Notes: generated by a model not told the origin, from the sequence alone. A DNA stretch of 64,000 nucleotides from Aquariibacter albus (GCF_014145335.1 NZ_JACIVI010000004.1:186001-250000), one strand, 5' to 3'. Shown: positions 30,739 to 41,475, numbered from the stretch's first letter. A program made the numbers and translations.

Positions 30739-31755
30739 TCAGGGTTGGGGAGCGATCTGCACCGAGAAGCCACCCGGTCGGGCGCCGTCGGGCAGGTCGA
30801 AATCGCGTTCCAGGCTGAGGCGCTGCCCGGCAGCCAGGCGGGCCGGGGCCGGGGCGAGCGAGCCACGCAGCCGCAGTTCCTCTGGCGTCAGCACGCGACG
30901 TGCCAGCACGCCGCCCAGGCTGTCGTTCAGCGTCAGCTCCAGGGCGGGGAGGGCCTGCTCGCTGGCGCCCGGGTTCTGAAGGTGCACGACCAGGCGCTGG
31001 CGGATGCCGGAAGCCGCCCCTTCGACGGGCTGCAGCGCCGGGGCAGGATCCAGCACCAGTCCGCGGCCGCCCGCGGGCGTGGTGGCCAGGCTGCTGCCCC
31101 TAGGGCAAAACAAGACCTTGCAGATGCGCTCGAGCGTGCTGTCCAGCGCCGGAACCGCCTGCTGCAGGGGCGCGCGGAACAGCCCGGCCAATTGCATCAG
31201 CAGCAGCATCGACAGTCCGATCACGGCTGGCCGCAGGCCGCTCCAGCCGGGGGCGGCCGCCGGCTGGGGGCGCAGCGGCGGGGCCTGGCGGCGCAACTGC
31301 GGCGCGGCGGCGGGCGGCTCGCGCCGCTCGGCAGGGTCTGCGGCCTCGCCGGTGGCCGCCGCAGCGCGAGCCCAGGCGGCCTCCACCTCGGGCTCGGGGG
31401 TGTAGAGCGATCGCGGGCCGGGGGCTTCGGGATCCAGCCAGCGCGGCGGGGCTTCGGGGACCGCGGGCTCGGCGACCACGGGTTCGAGGGGCACATCGGT
31501 CTCGGTCACGGTCACCGGGGCAGGCGCGGGCGCGAGAGCCTCCAGGGTGTTCTCGTCCTCGTGCCCCAGCTGCGGCGTCCAAGCCACGGGCACGGGGGGC
31601 GGTACCTCGTGGTCCAGGTCGAAGAGGCCGTCCAGGGCGTTGAAGACCTCGTGGCAGCGGCCGCAGCGCACCCAGCCTTCGGAGGCCTTCAACTGCTCCT
31701 GTCCGACGCGAAAGACCGTGCCGCAACTGCCGCAACGGGTGGCCAGGCTGCTCAT
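30739..31755 (-). CDS. DUF3426 zinc-ribbon membrane protein
   Basis: 338 aa from ATG 31755. N-terminal CXXC pairs (CGSCGTVFRVGQEQL, CGRCHEVFNALDGLF) form a zinc ribbon. A long Pro/Ala/Glu-rich linker follows. One membrane helix (PAVIGLSMLLLMQLAGLF) lies near the middle and a DUF3426 beta domain at the C-terminus (LRLSLERDFDLPDG-like strands). The family is of unknown function, common next to prmA in betaproteobacteria. Its start overlaps the prmA stop (ATGA), so the two are co-translated. Confidence 0.85.
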   Translation of the reverse strand: MSSLATRCGSCGTVFRVGQEQLKASEGWVRCGRCHEVFNALDGLFDLDHEVPPPVPVAWTPQLGHEDENTLEALAPAPAPVTVTETDVPLEPVVAEPAVPEAPPRWLDPEAPGPRSLYTPEPEVEAAWARAAAATGEAADPAERREPPAAAPQLRRQAPPLRPQPAAAPGWSGLRPAVIGLSMLLLMQLAGLFRAPLQQAVPALDSTLERICKVLFCPRGSSLATTPAGGRGLVLDPAPALQPVEGAASGIRQRLVVHLQNPGASEQALPALELTLNDSLGGVLARRVLTPEELRLRGSLAPAPARLAAGQRLSLERDFDLPDGARPGGFSVQIAPQP

Positions 31756-32660
31756 GCTTGCGTGCTCCTGCGGGCGTGCATCAGGATCCAGCCGTCCTCT
31801 TGGTCGGCCACGGCCAGCGCCAGGCCGACCTGGGCGTAAGCCGCTTGAAGTTCCTCGGCCTGGCGCTCCAGGATGCCGGCCAGCACCAGATGGCCGCCGG
31901 GCGCCAGGTGGGCCGCCAGCAGCGGGGCCAGCAGCTTGAGCGGCGAGGCCAGGATGTTGGCGAGCACCAGCGGGTAGCGGCCGCAAGCCTCCCCTGCCGC
32001 CTCCGGCAGCCCCGGCTGCACCGTCACGCCATTGGCCTGGGCATTCTGGGTGGTCGACACGACGGCGGCGGGGTCGATGTCCACCGCAAGGGTCTCGCCG
32101 GCTCCGAACTGTCGCGCGGCGATCGCGAGGATGCCCGAGCCGCAGCCGTAGTCCAGCACTGGCTGGTCCCGGAAGGCGTCGGCATGGGTGGCGATCCAGC
32201 GCAGGCACATCCTTGTGGTCGGGTGCGTGCCGGTGCCGAAGGCCAGGCCGGGATCCAGGCGCATCACGGTGCGGGCGGCCGGCGGGGCCTCGTGCCAGGT
32301 CGGCACGATCCAGAACGCGTCGGTGATCGGAACCGGCGCGAACTGGGATTGCGTGAGTCTCACCCAATCCTCGTCCGGCACCTCGACCAGGCCCTGCAGC
32401 TCAACGCCCTGGGGATGTTCGGCCAGCAGCCGGGTCGCGGCCTCGGTGGCCTCGGTGGGGCTGCCGAACAGGGCTTTCAGCACCGAGCGCTGCCAGGCCG
32501 GCTTCGGGGCCGGCATGTCGGGCTCGCCGAACAGGGCCTGCTCGGCCTCCGTGTCGGCGTCGGCGTCCTCGACCGAGACCGAGAGCGCGTCCAGATCCAT
32601 CAGCGTCTCGCTCAGGGCCTCGACCTCGTCTTCCGCAGCGATCAGTCGCAACTCGACCAT
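31752..32660 (-). CDS. prmA: Ribosomal protein L11 methyltransferase
   Basis: 302 aa. PrmA trimethylates L11 lysines using S-adenosylmethionine. The SAM-binding motif VLDYGCGSGILAIAARQFGA, the acidic VDIDPAAV, the family NILASPL and the DPGLAFGTGTHPTTR segment are all present. The N-terminal domain that docks to L11 is acidic and longer than usual. It is the gene after accC, a common Burkholderiales order. Confidence 0.93.
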   Translation of the reverse strand: MVELRLIAAEDEVEALSETLMDLDALSVSVEDADADTEAEQALFGEPDMPAPKPAWQRSVLKALFGSPTEATEAATRLLAEHPQGVELQGLVEVPDEDWVRLTQSQFAPVPITDAFWIVPTWHEAPPAARTVMRLDPGLAFGTGTHPTTRMCLRWIATHADAFRDQPVLDYGCGSGILAIAARQFGAGETLAVDIDPAAVVSTTQNAQANGVTVQPGLPEAAGEACGRYPLVLANILASPLKLLAPLLAAHLAPGGHLVLAGILERQAEELQAAYAQVGLALAVADQEDGWILMHARRSTQA

Positions 32661-32675
32661 GGGACCTTCTTCCGT

Positions 32676-34025
32676 TCAGCGCTTGTGCTGCTGCATCCAC
32701 TCTTCAAGATAGTGGATGCTGGTGCCGCCTTCGATGAACTTGGCGTCCGCCATCAGCTCGCGGTGCAGCGGGATGTTGGTCGAGATGCCTTCGATCACCG
32801 TCTCGCTCAGCGCGGTGCGCATGCGTGCCATCGCCTGCTCGCGGGTGTCGCCGTAGGTGATGATCTTGCCGATCATCGAATCGTAGTTCGGCGGCACGGT
32901 GTAGTTCGTGTAGGCGTGACTGTCGACGCGCACGCCCGGGCCGCCCGGCGGGTGCCACATCGTGATGCGGCCCGGCGAGGGCGTGAACTTGAACGCATCC
33001 TCGGCGTTCACCCGGCATTCGATGGCGTGGCCGCGCAGCTCGATCTGGCGCTGCGTGAAGGGCAGCTTCTCGCCCGCGGCGATGCGGATCTGCTGCTGCA
33101 CGATGTCGATGCCGGTCACCAGCTCGGTCACCGGATGCTCGACCTGCACCCGGGTGTTCATCTCGATGAAATAGAACTCACCGTTCTCGTAGAGGAACTC
33201 GAAGGTGCCGGCCCCGCGGTAGCCGATCTTCTTGCAGGCTTCGGCGCAGCGCTGGCCGACCTTCTCGATCAGGCGGCGCGGGATGCCCGGCGCCGGCGCC
33301 TCCTCGATCACCTTCTGGTGGCGGCGCTGCATCGAGCAGTCCCGCTCACCGAGCCAGACCGCGTTGCGGTGCTGGTCGGCCAGGATCTGGATCTCCACGT
33401 GGCGCGGCTGCTCCAGGAACTTCTCCATGTAGACCGCCGGGTTGTTGAAGGCGGCTCCGGCCTCGGCCCGGGTGGTCTGCACGGCATTCAGCAGGGCGGC
33501 CTCGGTGTGCACCACCCGCATGCCCCGGCCGCCACCGCCGCCGGCCGCCTTGATGATGACCGGGTAGCCGATCGCCCGGGCCTGCCGGATGATTTCCTTG
33601 GGATCGTCCGGCAACGCGCCTTCCGCCCCGGGCACGGTGGGCACGCCGGCCCGCACCATGGCGGCCTTGGCCGAGACCTTGTCGCCCATCAAGCGGATCG
33701 ACTCCGGCGTCGGGCCGATGAAGGTGAAGCCGCTCTGCTCGACCCGTTCGGCGAAGTCGGCGTTCTCGCTGAGGAAGCCGTAGCCGGGGTGGATGGCCTC
33801 GGCGTCGGTCACCTCGGCGGCCGAGATGATGGCCGGCATGCTGAGGTAGCTCTGGCCGGAGGCGGCCGGGCCGATGCAGACGGCCTCGTCGGCCAGGCGC
33901 ACGTACTTCGCGTCGCGGTCGGCCTGCGAGTAGACGATGACCGCGCGGATGCCCATCTCACGGCAGGCGCGCTGAATCCGCAGGGCGATCTCCCCGCGGT
34001 TGGCGATCAGGATTTTCTTGAACAT
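32676..34025 (-). CDS. accC: Acetyl-CoA carboxylase, biotin carboxylase subunit
   Basis: 449 aa. ATP-grasp enzyme carboxylating biotin on AccB. Signatures are [33 protein letters not shown], the ATP-binding [16 protein letters not shown], and [14 protein letters not shown]. It is 95 bp downstream of accB, the classical accBC operon for fatty-acid synthesis. Confidence 0.97.
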   Translation of the reverse strand: MFKKILIANRGEIALRIQRACREMGIRAVIVYSQADRDAKYVRLADEAVCIGPAASGQSYLSMPAIISAAEVTDAEAIHPGYGFLSENADFAERVEQSGFTFIGPTPESIRLMGDKVSAKAAMVRAGVPTVPGAEGALPDDPKEIIRQARAIGYPVIIKAAGGGGGRGMRVVHTEAALLNAVQTTRAEAGAAFNNPAVYMEKFLEQPRHVEIQILADQHRNAVWLGERDCSMQRRHQKVIEEAPAPGIPRRLIEKVGQRCAEACKKIGYRGAGTFEFLYENGEFYFIEMNTRVQVEHPVTELVTGIDIVQQQIRIAAGEKLPFTQRQIELRGHAIECRVNAEDAFKFTPSPGRITMWHPPGGPGVRVDSHAYTNYTVPPNYDSMIGKIITYGDTREQAMARMRTALSETVIEGISTNIPLHRELMADAKFIEGGTSIHYLEEWMQQHKR

Positions 34026-34120
34026 GGGGTCCGGGAGGGCAGCGGGTCAGCGCCGTGGCCCGAGGGGCGCACGGCGCAGGGACGGGACGGGGATGGGGGC
34101 TCGGCCTCGGGTGGCCGGCC

Positions 34121-34582
34121 TCACTCGACGATGAACAGCGGCTGCCCGTACTCCACCGCCTGGCCGTTCTCGGCCAGGATCTTGACGATGCGGCCGGAGA
34201 ACTCGGCCTCGATCTCGTTCATGATCTTCATGGCCTCGATGATGCAGATCGGCTGACCTTCCTTGATCTCGTCACCCACATCGGCCAGCGGCTTGCCGCC
34301 CGGGCTGGACGAACGGTAGAAGGTGCCGACCATCGGCGAGGTGATCTTGCGGCCGGTTTCGGCCGGCGCGGCCGGCGGCTCGGCGGCTGCCGGGGCGGCG
34401 ACCGCAGCCGGGGCGGCCACGGCCACCGGTGCCACGACCGGCGCGGGCGCGGCGGTCACGGCCACCGCGACCGGGCTGGCCTTGACGATCCGCACCTTGC
34501 CGTCGGCCTCCGTGATCTCGAGCTCCGAGACGTTCGACTCGGACACCAGGTCGATCAGCGTTTTGAGTTTGCGCAGATCCAT
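34121..34582 (-). CDS. accB: Biotin carboxyl carrier protein of acetyl-CoA carboxylase
   Basis: 153 aa. Biotinylation site K in [15 protein letters not shown], within the C-terminal lipoyl-like fold, preceded by an Ala/Pro/Val-rich flexible hinge (residues about 45-85). N-terminal [23 protein letters not shown] is conserved in AccB. Upstream aroQ (78 bp) and downstream accC complete the usual order. Confidence 0.96.
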   Translation of the reverse strand: MDLRKLKTLIDLVSESNVSELEITEADGKVRIVKASPVAVAVTAAPAPVVAPVAVAAPAAVAAPAAAEPPAAPAETGRKITSPMVGTFYRSSSPGGKPLADVGDEIKEGQPICIIEAMKIMNEIEAEFSGRIVKILAENGQAVEYGQPLFIVE

Positions 34583-34660
34583 GTCGGGTTCACTCCAGCG
34601 GTTCTTGTGGGTTCTGAGGGGCGCCTTGCCATCCGCCCGCCGCAGCGGGCTCGGACGGCA

Positions 34661-35104
34661 TCAGCGCGGCCGGGCGCCGCGTTCGAGCGCGGCGGTCAGG
34701 GCCAGCCGGTAGCCGGCGGCGCCAAGGCCGAGGATCACGCCCTCGGCCAGGTCGGAAAAATAGGAATGCTGCCGGAAGGGCTCCCGGCGGTGGATGTTCG
34801 AGAGGTGCACCTCGATGAAGGGGATCGCGACCCCTGCCAGCGCATCGCGCAGGGCGATGCTGGTGTGCGTGTAGGCGCCAGGGTTGATCACGATGAAGTC
34901 CACGCCCTCGCCCGCGGCTGCCTGCACGCGGTCGACCAGCGCCCCTTCGTGGTTGCTCTGGAAGCTTTGCAGCCGTGCCCCGGCGGCGCGGGCCTGCTCG
35001 GCCAGGCCTGCATCGATTTCAGCCAGCGTCGTTGCCCCGTAGACCGCCGGTTCCCGGCGGCCGAGCAGGTTCAGATTGGGGCCGTGCAGGACGAGGATGT
35101 GCAT
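34661..35104 (-). CDS. aroQ: 3-dehydroquinate dehydratase, type II
   Basis: 147 aa from ATG 35104. Third step of the shikimate pathway. [23 protein letters not shown] carries the lid loop with the catalytic Tyr in YG and Arg in [19 protein letters not shown] and EVHLSN(I)H are the other family motifs. Length is typical. aroQ-accB-accC is a conserved order. Confidence 0.95.
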   Translation of the reverse strand: MHILVLHGPNLNLLGRREPAVYGATTLAEIDAGLAEQARAAGARLQSFQSNHEGALVDRVQAAAGEGVDFIVINPGAYTHTSIALRDALAGVAIPFIEVHLSNIHRREPFRQHSYFSDLAEGVILGLGAAGYRLALTAALERGARPR

Positions 35105-35284
35105 GAGATCGTTGCGGATCGGCGGCACTTGCCGCCCTTTGGCTGCGCGATTGTGCCAGCGTGGTGGCCGTGCGCCGCTTGGACCCGCCGCCGGGGTGTG
35201 GGCGAAAATGTACGCGCAAACCCGGAGGCCGCAAGCTGGGCCAGCCCGCAGCCGTCAGGCCGCGGCCAGCCTGGGGGCCTCGCT
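35105..35284. other. 180-bp gap, no gene seen
   Basis: Intergenic stretch between the TlpA-like gene and aroQ, GC-rich. I see no promoter or hairpin clear enough to name. Confidence 0.3.
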
Positions 35285-35848
35285 TCAGCGGTGCAGGGCG
35301 GCCGCCCAGGCCTGCAATTCGGCCCGATGGGTCTCGCCCAGCTTGCGCTGCACGATGCGGCCGCCGGCGTCGAACAGCACGGTGAAGGGCAGCGCGCCCT
35401 GGGTGTTGCCGAGTTCGCGCGACATCTCCGTCCCCTCCAGCCCCGCCAGCGCCACCGGGAAGCCGAGCGGCTGGCGCGCCAGGAAGTTGCGCACGGGCGT
35501 GGGTGCGTCCACCGCCAGGCCGATCACGCCCCAGCCCTGCGGACGCATGGCGGTGTGGAAGCGGTCGATCTCCGGCAGCTCCTTGATGCAGGGCGGGCAC
35601 CAGGTGGCCCAGAAATTCAGCAGCAGGGGCTTGCCGCGGAAGGCCGCGGTGCGCAAGGTGGCGCCGTCAGGCTGCGGCAGCTCCAGCGTCCAGAACCTCG
35701 ACTCGGCCGCACCCAGTGCCGGGCCCTGCGCATGCAGGAAGCTGTAGAGCCCGGCGCCGGCCGCGGCCAGCGCGGTCGCCCCGATCAGCAGGTGGCGCCG
35801 GCCGGGGGCGGGCGAGGGGGCTTCGGCGGGGGGCGGCGTGTCCTTCAT
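35285..35848 (-). CDS. TlpA-like thiol-disulfide oxidoreductase
   Basis: 187 aa. An N-terminal signal anchor (RRHLLIGATALAAAGAGLYSFL) precedes a thioredoxin fold with the redox pair in WATWCPPCIKELPEI and the cis-Pro region LPFTVLFDAGG. It acts in the periplasm, reducing or oxidising target disulfides (TlpA/ResA family, sometimes in cytochrome c biogenesis). Its start overlaps the stop of the nucleotidyltransferase-like gene (ATGA), so the two are co-translated. Precise target unknown. Confidence 0.85.
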   Translation of the reverse strand: MKDTPPPAEAPSPAPGRRHLLIGATALAAAGAGLYSFLHAQGPALGAAESRFWTLELPQPDGATLRTAAFRGKPLLLNFWATWCPPCIKELPEIDRFHTAMRPQGWGVIGLAVDAPTPVRNFLARQPLGFPVALAGLEGTEMSRELGNTQGALPFTVLFDAGGRIVQRKLGETHRAELQAWAAALHR

Positions 35849-36438
35849 GGCGCCGCAGTGTCGATCAGGCGGCGCAGCGCCGCCGCATCGCCGCGGTCCG
35901 ACCGGCCCTGGCGGTCGGGGATCAGCGCCCCGCGCACGTCGTCGCGGTCCAGGATGTGCAACTGCAGCCCGACCCGCTCGCCCAGCGCCGGGCAGGGCAG
36001 CATCAGCCGCAGCACATCGACCGGCGTGCCGCGCGGCCCCTGATGCTGGCCCAGCTCGTAGCGCAGGCCCTGGTTGAGCAGCTCGATCTCGCAGGCCTTG
36101 CCGTCCTCGCAGTAGAGCGCCAGCTGGATGTCCGAGCGCCGGGTGGCCGTGCCGCGCCAGACGGCGCCCAGCAGCATGGGCCGGAAGTCGGCCAGGCGCT
36201 CCATCCAGACCAGGGCCAGCGCCCGCAGCGCGGCCAGCTCGGCCGGCTGGGTGTCGGCGTGGAAGATCGCCAGGTGCTCGGCCACCGCCGCCTCGATCTG
36301 CGCCTCGCTGGGCAGCCCGGCCCCTTCGGCCCCCAGGCTGCGGGCGGCCTTGCGCTTGGCGCGGGCGTGGTCGAGGTCCTCCTCGACGATGTAGCGCGCC
36401 GCCAGGGCGGCGATCGCGTCCAGCGCGTCGTCCATCAT
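35845..36438 (-). CDS. Unknown conserved protein with nucleotidyltransferase-like motif
   Basis: 197 aa from ATG 36438, with GAGGAGG upstream. Residues about 1-60 are helical; then LVWMERLADFRPMLLGAVWRGTATRRSDIQLALYCEDGKACEIELL resembles the minimal nucleotidyltransferase core (G-S/A-x-R-G ... D-x-x-L), though the second acidic residue is not obvious. Such genes occur between mtgA and tlpA-like genes in Burkholderiales and are often mislabelled UDP-N-acetylmuramate-alanine ligase. Function unknown. Confidence 0.6.
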   Translation of the reverse strand: MMDDALDAIAALAARYIVEEDLDHARAKRKAARSLGAEGAGLPSEAQIEAAVAEHLAIFHADTQPAELAALRALALVWMERLADFRPMLLGAVWRGTATRRSDIQLALYCEDGKACEIELLNQGLRYELGQHQGPRGTPVDVLRLMLPCPALGERVGLQLHILDRDDVRGALIPDRQGRSDRGDAAALRRLIDTAAP

Positions 36439-36448
36439 GCGGGCCTCC

Positions 36449-37201
36449 TCAGGGCAGCTCGACCGCGCCCATGCGCGCGGCGATGGTCGCGGCCCGGCCG
36501 GCCACATAGGGCGAGCCGGGCCGCTTCTCGAAGCGCTTGGGGGCCGGCAGCATCACCGCCAGCCGCGCGGCCTGGCCCGGCGTGAGGCGGTCGGCGCTGC
36601 TGCGGAAGTAGTGGGCGGCGGCGGCCTCGGCGCCGAACACGCCTTCGCCCCACTCCACGTGGTTCAGGTAGATCGCCAGGATGCGGCGCTTGTCGAGCAG
36701 GGCTTCGAGCATCAGGGTCAGCAGCGCCTCCTGGGCCTTGCGCGGCAGCGTGCGCTCGCCGCTCAGGAAGAGGTTCTTCGCGAGCTGCTGGGTGATGGTC
36801 GAGCCGCCGACGACCTTGGGCGGCCGGGCCGGCGCCTGGCTGGGCCGACGGGCCTCGGCCCGGGCCTGCGCGCGCTGGTTGCGCTCCCAGGCCTTCTCGA
36901 TGGCGTCCCAGTCGATGCCATCGTGCTGGGCGAAGCCCGCATCCTCCGAGGCGATCACCGCGCGCTTGAGGTGGACGCTGATCTCGGCTTCGTCGCGCCA
37001 GCTCTGGCGCCAGGGCAGCTCGCCGCGGGTCGACAGCAGGCGCCAGGCCTCGCTGCGCTCGAAGGCGGTGGAGGCTGGATCGATCCAGGCCATGGCCGCG
37101 ATCCGCAGCACGAACACCAGCTGCAGCATCAGCCCGGCCAGCAGCAGCAGGCCGGCCACGCGCAGCAGGCCGCGCGGCGGGCGCCAGCGGACCGCGCTCA
37201 T
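36449..37201 (-). CDS. mtgA: Monofunctional biosynthetic peptidoglycan transglycosylase
   Basis: 250 aa from ATG 37201, which overlaps the aroE stop. N-terminal membrane helix ([23 protein letters not shown]); GT51 motifs [19 protein letters not shown] (catalytic Glu in ASED), [20 protein letters not shown] and [19 protein letters not shown]. It polymerises lipid II glycan chains at the inner membrane. Confidence 0.95.
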   Translation of the reverse strand: MSAVRWRPPRGLLRVAGLLLLAGLMLQLVFVLRIAAMAWIDPASTAFERSEAWRLLSTRGELPWRQSWRDEAEISVHLKRAVIASEDAGFAQHDGIDWDAIEKAWERNQRAQARAEARRPSQAPARPPKVVGGSTITQQLAKNLFLSGERTLPRKAQEALLTLMLEALLDKRRILAIYLNHVEWGEGVFGAEAAAAHYFRSSADRLTPGQAARLAVMLPAPKRFEKRPGSPYVAGRAATIAARMGAVELP

Positions 37202-38106
37202 GCCGCGTCCACGCGTGCTCGCAGGGCTTGCAGCACCGGGGCGGTGGCCGGCCGCTGCCCGCGCCACAGCAGGAAGGCTTCGGCCGCCTGCTCGACCAGC
37301 ATGCCCAGGCCGTCGCGGCCCCGCGCCCCGTGGGCGGCCGCCCAGTCCAGGAAGGGCCGGGCGGCCGGGCCGTACATCATGTCCAGGGCCAGGGCGCCGG
37401 GCCGCAGCACGCTGGCGGCCACCGGCACGGCCGCGCCGGCCAGGCTGGCCGCGCTGCCGTTGAGCACCAGATCATGGCCCTGGCCGCAGTCGTCCAGCGG
37501 CGCGGCCTGCAGGGTCACGCCCTGGGCAGCGGCCCAGTCGGCATGGCTTTCGACCAGGGCCTGGGCCCGGGCCACCGTGCGGTTGGCCAGCACCAGGCGG
37601 GCCGGCCGGGTTTCGATCAGCGGGCCCAGCACGCCCGCGCTGGCGCCCCCGGCGCCGATCAGCAGCAGCGAGCGGCCGGCCGGGTCGAAGCCCGCATTCG
37701 CGCAGACGTCGCGGACCAGGCCGACCCCGTCGGTGTTGTCGCCCAGCCAGCCGTCCGCGTCGAAGCGCAGGGTGTTGACCGCGCCGGCCCGCGCGGCCCG
37801 CGGCGTGGTCCGGGCGGCCAGGCGCAGGGCCTCGAACTTGAAGGGCACGGTGATGTTGCAGCCGCCGGCCGGACCGGGTGCCGGGTTGCCTTCGGCCTCG
37901 CCCGGCTCGGCCGGGGCCTGCAGGCGGCCGGTGGCGAAGGCGCGCAGCGTGTCGGCGAAGGCCTCGGGCGGGCAGTCCAGCCGGCCGTAGCGCAGGGTCT
38001 CGCCGGTCTGCGCCGCGAAGGCTGCATGGATGAAGGGCGAGCGGCTGTGCGTGACCGGGTGGCCGATCACCGCATAGACCGCGCCGCGGGCGGGCGCGGC
38101 GCTCAC
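37198..38106 (-). CDS. aroE: Shikimate dehydrogenase
   Basis: 302 aa from GTG 38106, overlapping the upstream nuclease stop (GTGA). Substrate loop [24 protein letters not shown] (catalytic Lys), the NADP site [17 protein letters not shown] and [13 protein letters not shown], and the final [14 protein letters not shown] helix. A 20-residue insertion ([19 protein letters not shown]) after the substrate loop is unusual. Confidence 0.93.
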   Translation of the reverse strand: MSAAPARGAVYAVIGHPVTHSRSPFIHAAFAAQTGETLRYGRLDCPPEAFADTLRAFATGRLQAPAEPGEAEGNPAPGPAGGCNITVPFKFEALRLAARTTPRAARAGAVNTLRFDADGWLGDNTDGVGLVRDVCANAGFDPAGRSLLLIGAGGASAGVLGPLIETRPARLVLANRTVARAQALVESHADWAAAQGVTLQAAPLDDCGQGHDLVLNGSAASLAGAAVPVAASVLRPGALALDMMYGPAARPFLDWAAAHGARGRDGLGMLVEQAAEAFLLWRGQRPATAPVLQALRARVDAA

Positions 38107-40178
38107 GCCGCGGCCTCCGGGGCCGGGGCCGGCTCCGCCTCGTCCAGGTCGATGGCCAGGGCCAGGCCGGCGGGGGCGGCGTCCAGTTCCTCGCCGGCCT
38201 CCTCGCCGGCCTCGTCGGCCGGCGGGGCGGCCTCGGGGTCCAGGCGGGCGACCAGGCTGGCATGCAGCTCCAGGGTCAGCAGTTCGCTGCCGGTCAGGCG
38301 CACCCGCACCCGGGTGCCGCGCGGCAGCGGCTCGCAGCCCAGGGCGCGGAAGACCAGGGGCAGGGTATCGGCCCGCACCAGCCCGTCCTTGAGCACGGTC
38401 GCTTCGAGCTCGGCGATCCCGGCCTGCTCCAGGTGGCGCAGCGTCCAGTAGCGTTCCAGGCCGTTCTGGAAGGCGTTGTAGGCGGCATGCGCGGCCTCGA
38501 AGCCGCTGACGATCGCGAACAGCGCCGCATCCTTGGGCTTGAAGGGCGCCTGCAGCGGTGCCATCGCGCCGTGCCGCGCGGCGGCGACGATCTGCCACTG
38601 GTTCACCAGGTCCACGTAGCGGCGCAGCGGCGAGGTCGCCCAGCTGTACTGCTTGACCCCCATGCCGGCATGCGGTGCGGGCTTGGTGCCCATGCGCACC
38701 TTGATGCCCGGCGCCAGGCTGGCCTGGCTGCGGTAGATGGCCGGCAGGCCCATCTCGGCCAGCCAGCCGCCCCAGTGGCTGTTGGCCAGGATCATGGCCT
38801 CGGCGACGATCAGGTCCAGCGGCGCGCCGCGGCGGCGTTCGCCGATCACCACCGTCTCGCTGCCGTCGGGCAGGTGCTCGGGGTCGGGCGCGGCGGCGCC
38901 GGCCGGGATGAGCTTGAAGCTGTAGTCCGGCCGGTTGAAGGTCTCGGGCTTGCCGCGCACCTGCTCGCGCTGCGCCTTCAGGTGCCGGGCCAGGCGCCAG
39001 CCGAAGGCCAGCTCGGGGCCGAAGGGCAGGCCCGCGGGCGGGGCGCCGGCCGCGGCGGCGTCCAGCGCGGCCTCGGTCACCACCGCGTCGAGCTGGTCGT
39101 GGCGCAGGTTGGCGGCGATCGGCACCTGTTCCACCCGCGTCTCGGCGCCCAGCAGCGCCAGCGTGGCCTCGTCGAAACGGAAGTAGACCGAGACCGCCGC
39201 GCAGTCACGGCCTTCCTGCAGGGTGCAGGCCTCGACCACCGCGTCGGGCAGCATGGTGATCTTGTGCCCGGGCATGTAGACCGTGGACAGGCGCTGGCGC
39301 GCCACCGCGTCCAGCGCACCGTTCGGCGCGATCGCCAGGGCCGGCGCCGCGATGTGCACGCCGAAGGTGATGGTGCCGCTGCCCAGGCCCTGCACCGAGA
39401 GCGCGTCGTCGATCTCGGTCGTCGAGGAATCGTCGATCGAGAAGGCCGCCACCGCCGCGCGCGGCAGCGTCTCGGCCAGGGGCTGCGGCTGCAGCTCGGC
39501 GGCGAAGCCCGTGCCCTTGGGGAAGTGCTCGAAGAGGAAGCGCTGCCAGTGGAACTGGTAGGGGCTGGTGATCGCGCCGGCCGCGGTCAGCAGGTCCAGC
39601 GGCGCCCGCTGCGCCTGCTTGGCCGCGGCCACCACGGCCTTGTACTCGGGGCCGTTCTTGTCGGGCTTGAAGAGGATGCGGAAGAGCTGCTCCTGCACCG
39701 GCGCCGGGCAGCGGCCGGCCACCAGCTCGGCCGTCCAGGCCTCGATCTGCGCGGCCTGCGCGGCCTTGCGCTCGATCGCGGCCAGGGCCTGTTGCAGCAC
39801 CTCGGCCGGGGCCTTGCGGAAGCGGCCCTTGCCCCGGCGGTGGAAGTAGTGCGGCGCTTCATAGAGCCGCATCAGCATGGCCGCGCGCTGCACGGCATCG
39901 GCCGTGGCGCCGAAGTACTCGGTGGCCAGGGCCTCGAAACCGAATTCCTCCTCGGGTGCGGTTTCCCAGACCAGGTCCAGGTCGATCTCGGCGGCCTGCG
40001 GCGGAGCGGCGGCCATCAGCTCGGCCGGCTGCGGCTTGGCGAAGCGCAGCAGCACGTTGGCGGTCTTGACCTTGACCCGTTTGCCGGAATCCAGCTCGAC
40101 TTGCATCGAGCTGTCGGCTTCGGACATCACACGGCCGGCGAGGAATTTGCCGGCCTCATCGAAGAGGGCGTAGTTCAC
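38103..40178 (-). CDS. RNase II-family exoribonuclease (RNB domain)
   Basis: 691 aa from GTG 40178. The N-terminal approximately 220 residues carry a beta-rich OB-like region, then the RNB catalytic domain with [15 protein letters not shown] (metal-binding Asp set), [27 protein letters not shown] and [18 protein letters not shown]. The end carries an S1-like tail and an Ala/Glu/Pro-rich extension. It degrades single-stranded RNA 3' to 5'. First gene of a coupled run nuclease-aroE-mtgA-(NTase-like)-tlpA. Confidence 0.9.
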   Translation of the reverse strand: MNYALFDEAGKFLAGRVMSEADSSMQVELDSGKRVKVKTANVLLRFAKPQPAELMAAAPPQAAEIDLDLVWETAPEEEFGFEALATEYFGATADAVQRAAMLMRLYEAPHYFHRRGKGRFRKAPAEVLQQALAAIERKAAQAAQIEAWTAELVAGRCPAPVQEQLFRILFKPDKNGPEYKAVVAAAKQAQRAPLDLLTAAGAITSPYQFHWQRFLFEHFPKGTGFAAELQPQPLAETLPRAAVAAFSIDDSSTTEIDDALSVQGLGSGTITFGVHIAAPALAIAPNGALDAVARQRLSTVYMPGHKITMLPDAVVEACTLQEGRDCAAVSVYFRFDEATLALLGAETRVEQVPIAANLRHDQLDAVVTEAALDAAAAGAPPAGLPFGPELAFGWRLARHLKAQREQVRGKPETFNRPDYSFKLIPAGAAAPDPEHLPDGSETVVIGERRRGAPLDLIVAEAMILANSHWGGWLAEMGLPAIYRSQASLAPGIKVRMGTKPAPHAGMGVKQYSWATSPLRRYVDLVNQWQIVAAARHGAMAPLQAPFKPKDAALFAIVSGFEAAHAAYNAFQNGLERYWTLRHLEQAGIAELEATVLKDGLVRADTLPLVFRALGCEPLPRGTRVRVRLTGSELLTLELHASLVARLDPEAAPPADEAGEEAGEELDAAPAGLALAIDLDEAEPAPAPEAAA

Positions 40179-40368
40179 CGGGCGGATTGTCCCATCCGGC
40201 CGCCACCGGGCGGGCTGGGGCGCTGCCGCACGCGCCACCCGCCCGCTAGGGCTTGTTCCGGTCGGAAGGATGTCGCTGCCGAGGCATAGTCCAGCCGCTT
40301 CAGCTCTCGATGCGGGCGCCTGCTCCCGCTGCCCCGTTCCCTGCCGGAACCCTTGTTGCCCCTCGCCC
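40179..40368. promoter_or_regulatory. Divergent gap between RNase and exported-protein genes
   Basis: 190 bp. No clear -10/-35 pair is recognised; it must hold promoters for both genes. No hairpin of note. Confidence 0.3.
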
Positions 40369-41433
40369 ATGCACGCACCTGCTCGCCGCCTCGCCTCCGC
40401 CCTGCTCCTTGCCATGCTGGCGCTGCCCGGTCCGGGCGTGGCGGCCCCGGTGGCCGTCGACGCGCAGTTCAAGCCGGCCGAGGCCGCACCGCGGGTCTTC
40501 AAGGTCGGCAGCGGCAGCGCGCTCAAGGGCCTGCAGAAAGTGGCCCTGACCCAGCTCGCGGTCGAATTCCTCACCTACGACACCCAGTCGGCCAGCACCT
40601 CGCGCTTCGCCACCAGCAGCGTGGCCCATGCCCAGACCTATTTCCACCTGGGCGGGGTGGGCGAGACCCAGTTCCAGGCCCTGGCCGAGCGCGCCCAGGC
40701 GGCCGTGATCGACAGTCTGAAGGCGGCCGGCCTGGACGTGCTGCCGCCGGCCGAGCTGCGCGCCGCCCCCGGCTACCGCAAGCTGGCCGATGCCGGCCAG
40801 GCCCTGCCGATGCGCGAATCGGGCCGCGTCGTCGTCGGCCCGGCCGGCACCGCCGTCTACGGCCTGAACCGCGGGCAGATCACCGCGCCCACCGCCCAGC
40901 GCAGCAATGCCCTGGGCGCGCTCGGCAACCTGGCCAACATCGGCAGCGGCCTCGGCTCCATGTCGGCCATCCCGGATGCGATGGCGCTGCAGAAGGAGCT
41001 GGGCGTCAACGGCCTGATCGAGATGCACCTGCGCGTGCACTTCGTCGAGCTGACGAACGAGAACAAGGGCTTCTTCGGTCGCAACGATGCCGCGGTGGTC
41101 AGCGCGCGGGCCTATCCGGTGATCACCGCCACCCATGTCGGCATCCTGACCGGCACCACCTACGCCACGATGACGCTCAAGGACCCGCTGGTGCTCGACC
41201 CCGCGGTCTTCGTCGAGGTCAAGGAGCGGCCGACGACCCCCGGCGAGGCGGCGGCCGGCGTGCTCGGTGCGGTGCTCAATGCGGCCGCGGCCCTGGCGGG
41301 GGGCACGACCAATTCGAGCAAGAGCGCCACCTACGATGCCATCGCCGACCCGGCGCGCTACGAGGAGGTCGTCGGCCAGGGCCTGAAGGCCGTGGCCGAG
41401 ATGGTGGCGCTGCAGGTCCAGTCCAACCGCTGA
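40369..41433 (+). CDS. Exported protein of unknown function
   Basis: 354 aa from ATG 40369. A signal peptide (RRLASALLLAMLALPGPGVAA, cleavage near AAP) is followed by an Ala/Gly-rich soluble domain with VFKVGSGSALKGLQKVALTQLAVEFLTY, a LIEMHLRVHFVELTNENKGFFG strand pair, and a C-terminal Ala/Gly helix region (AAAGVLGAVLNAAAALAGG). No Cys at the cleavage site, so not a lipoprotein. No family is recognised. It may be periplasmic or secreted. It stands alone between a divergent and a convergent neighbour. Confidence 0.6.
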   Translation: MHAPARRLASALLLAMLALPGPGVAAPVAVDAQFKPAEAAPRVFKVGSGSALKGLQKVALTQLAVEFLTYDTQSASTSRFATSSVAHAQTYFHLGGVGETQFQALAERAQAAVIDSLKAAGLDVLPPAELRAAPGYRKLADAGQALPMRESGRVVVGPAGTAVYGLNRGQITAPTAQRSNALGALGNLANIGSGLGSMSAIPDAMALQKELGVNGLIEMHLRVHFVELTNENKGFFGRNDAAVVSARAYPVITATHVGILTGTTYATMTLKDPLVLDPAVFVEVKERPTTPGEAAAGVLGAVLNAAAALAGGTTNSSKSATYDAIADPARYEEVVGQGLKAVAEMVALQVQSNR

Positions 41434-41475
41434 GGCGGCGGGCGCCGACCCGGCCGGTGCCGGGCCGGGTCAGGC

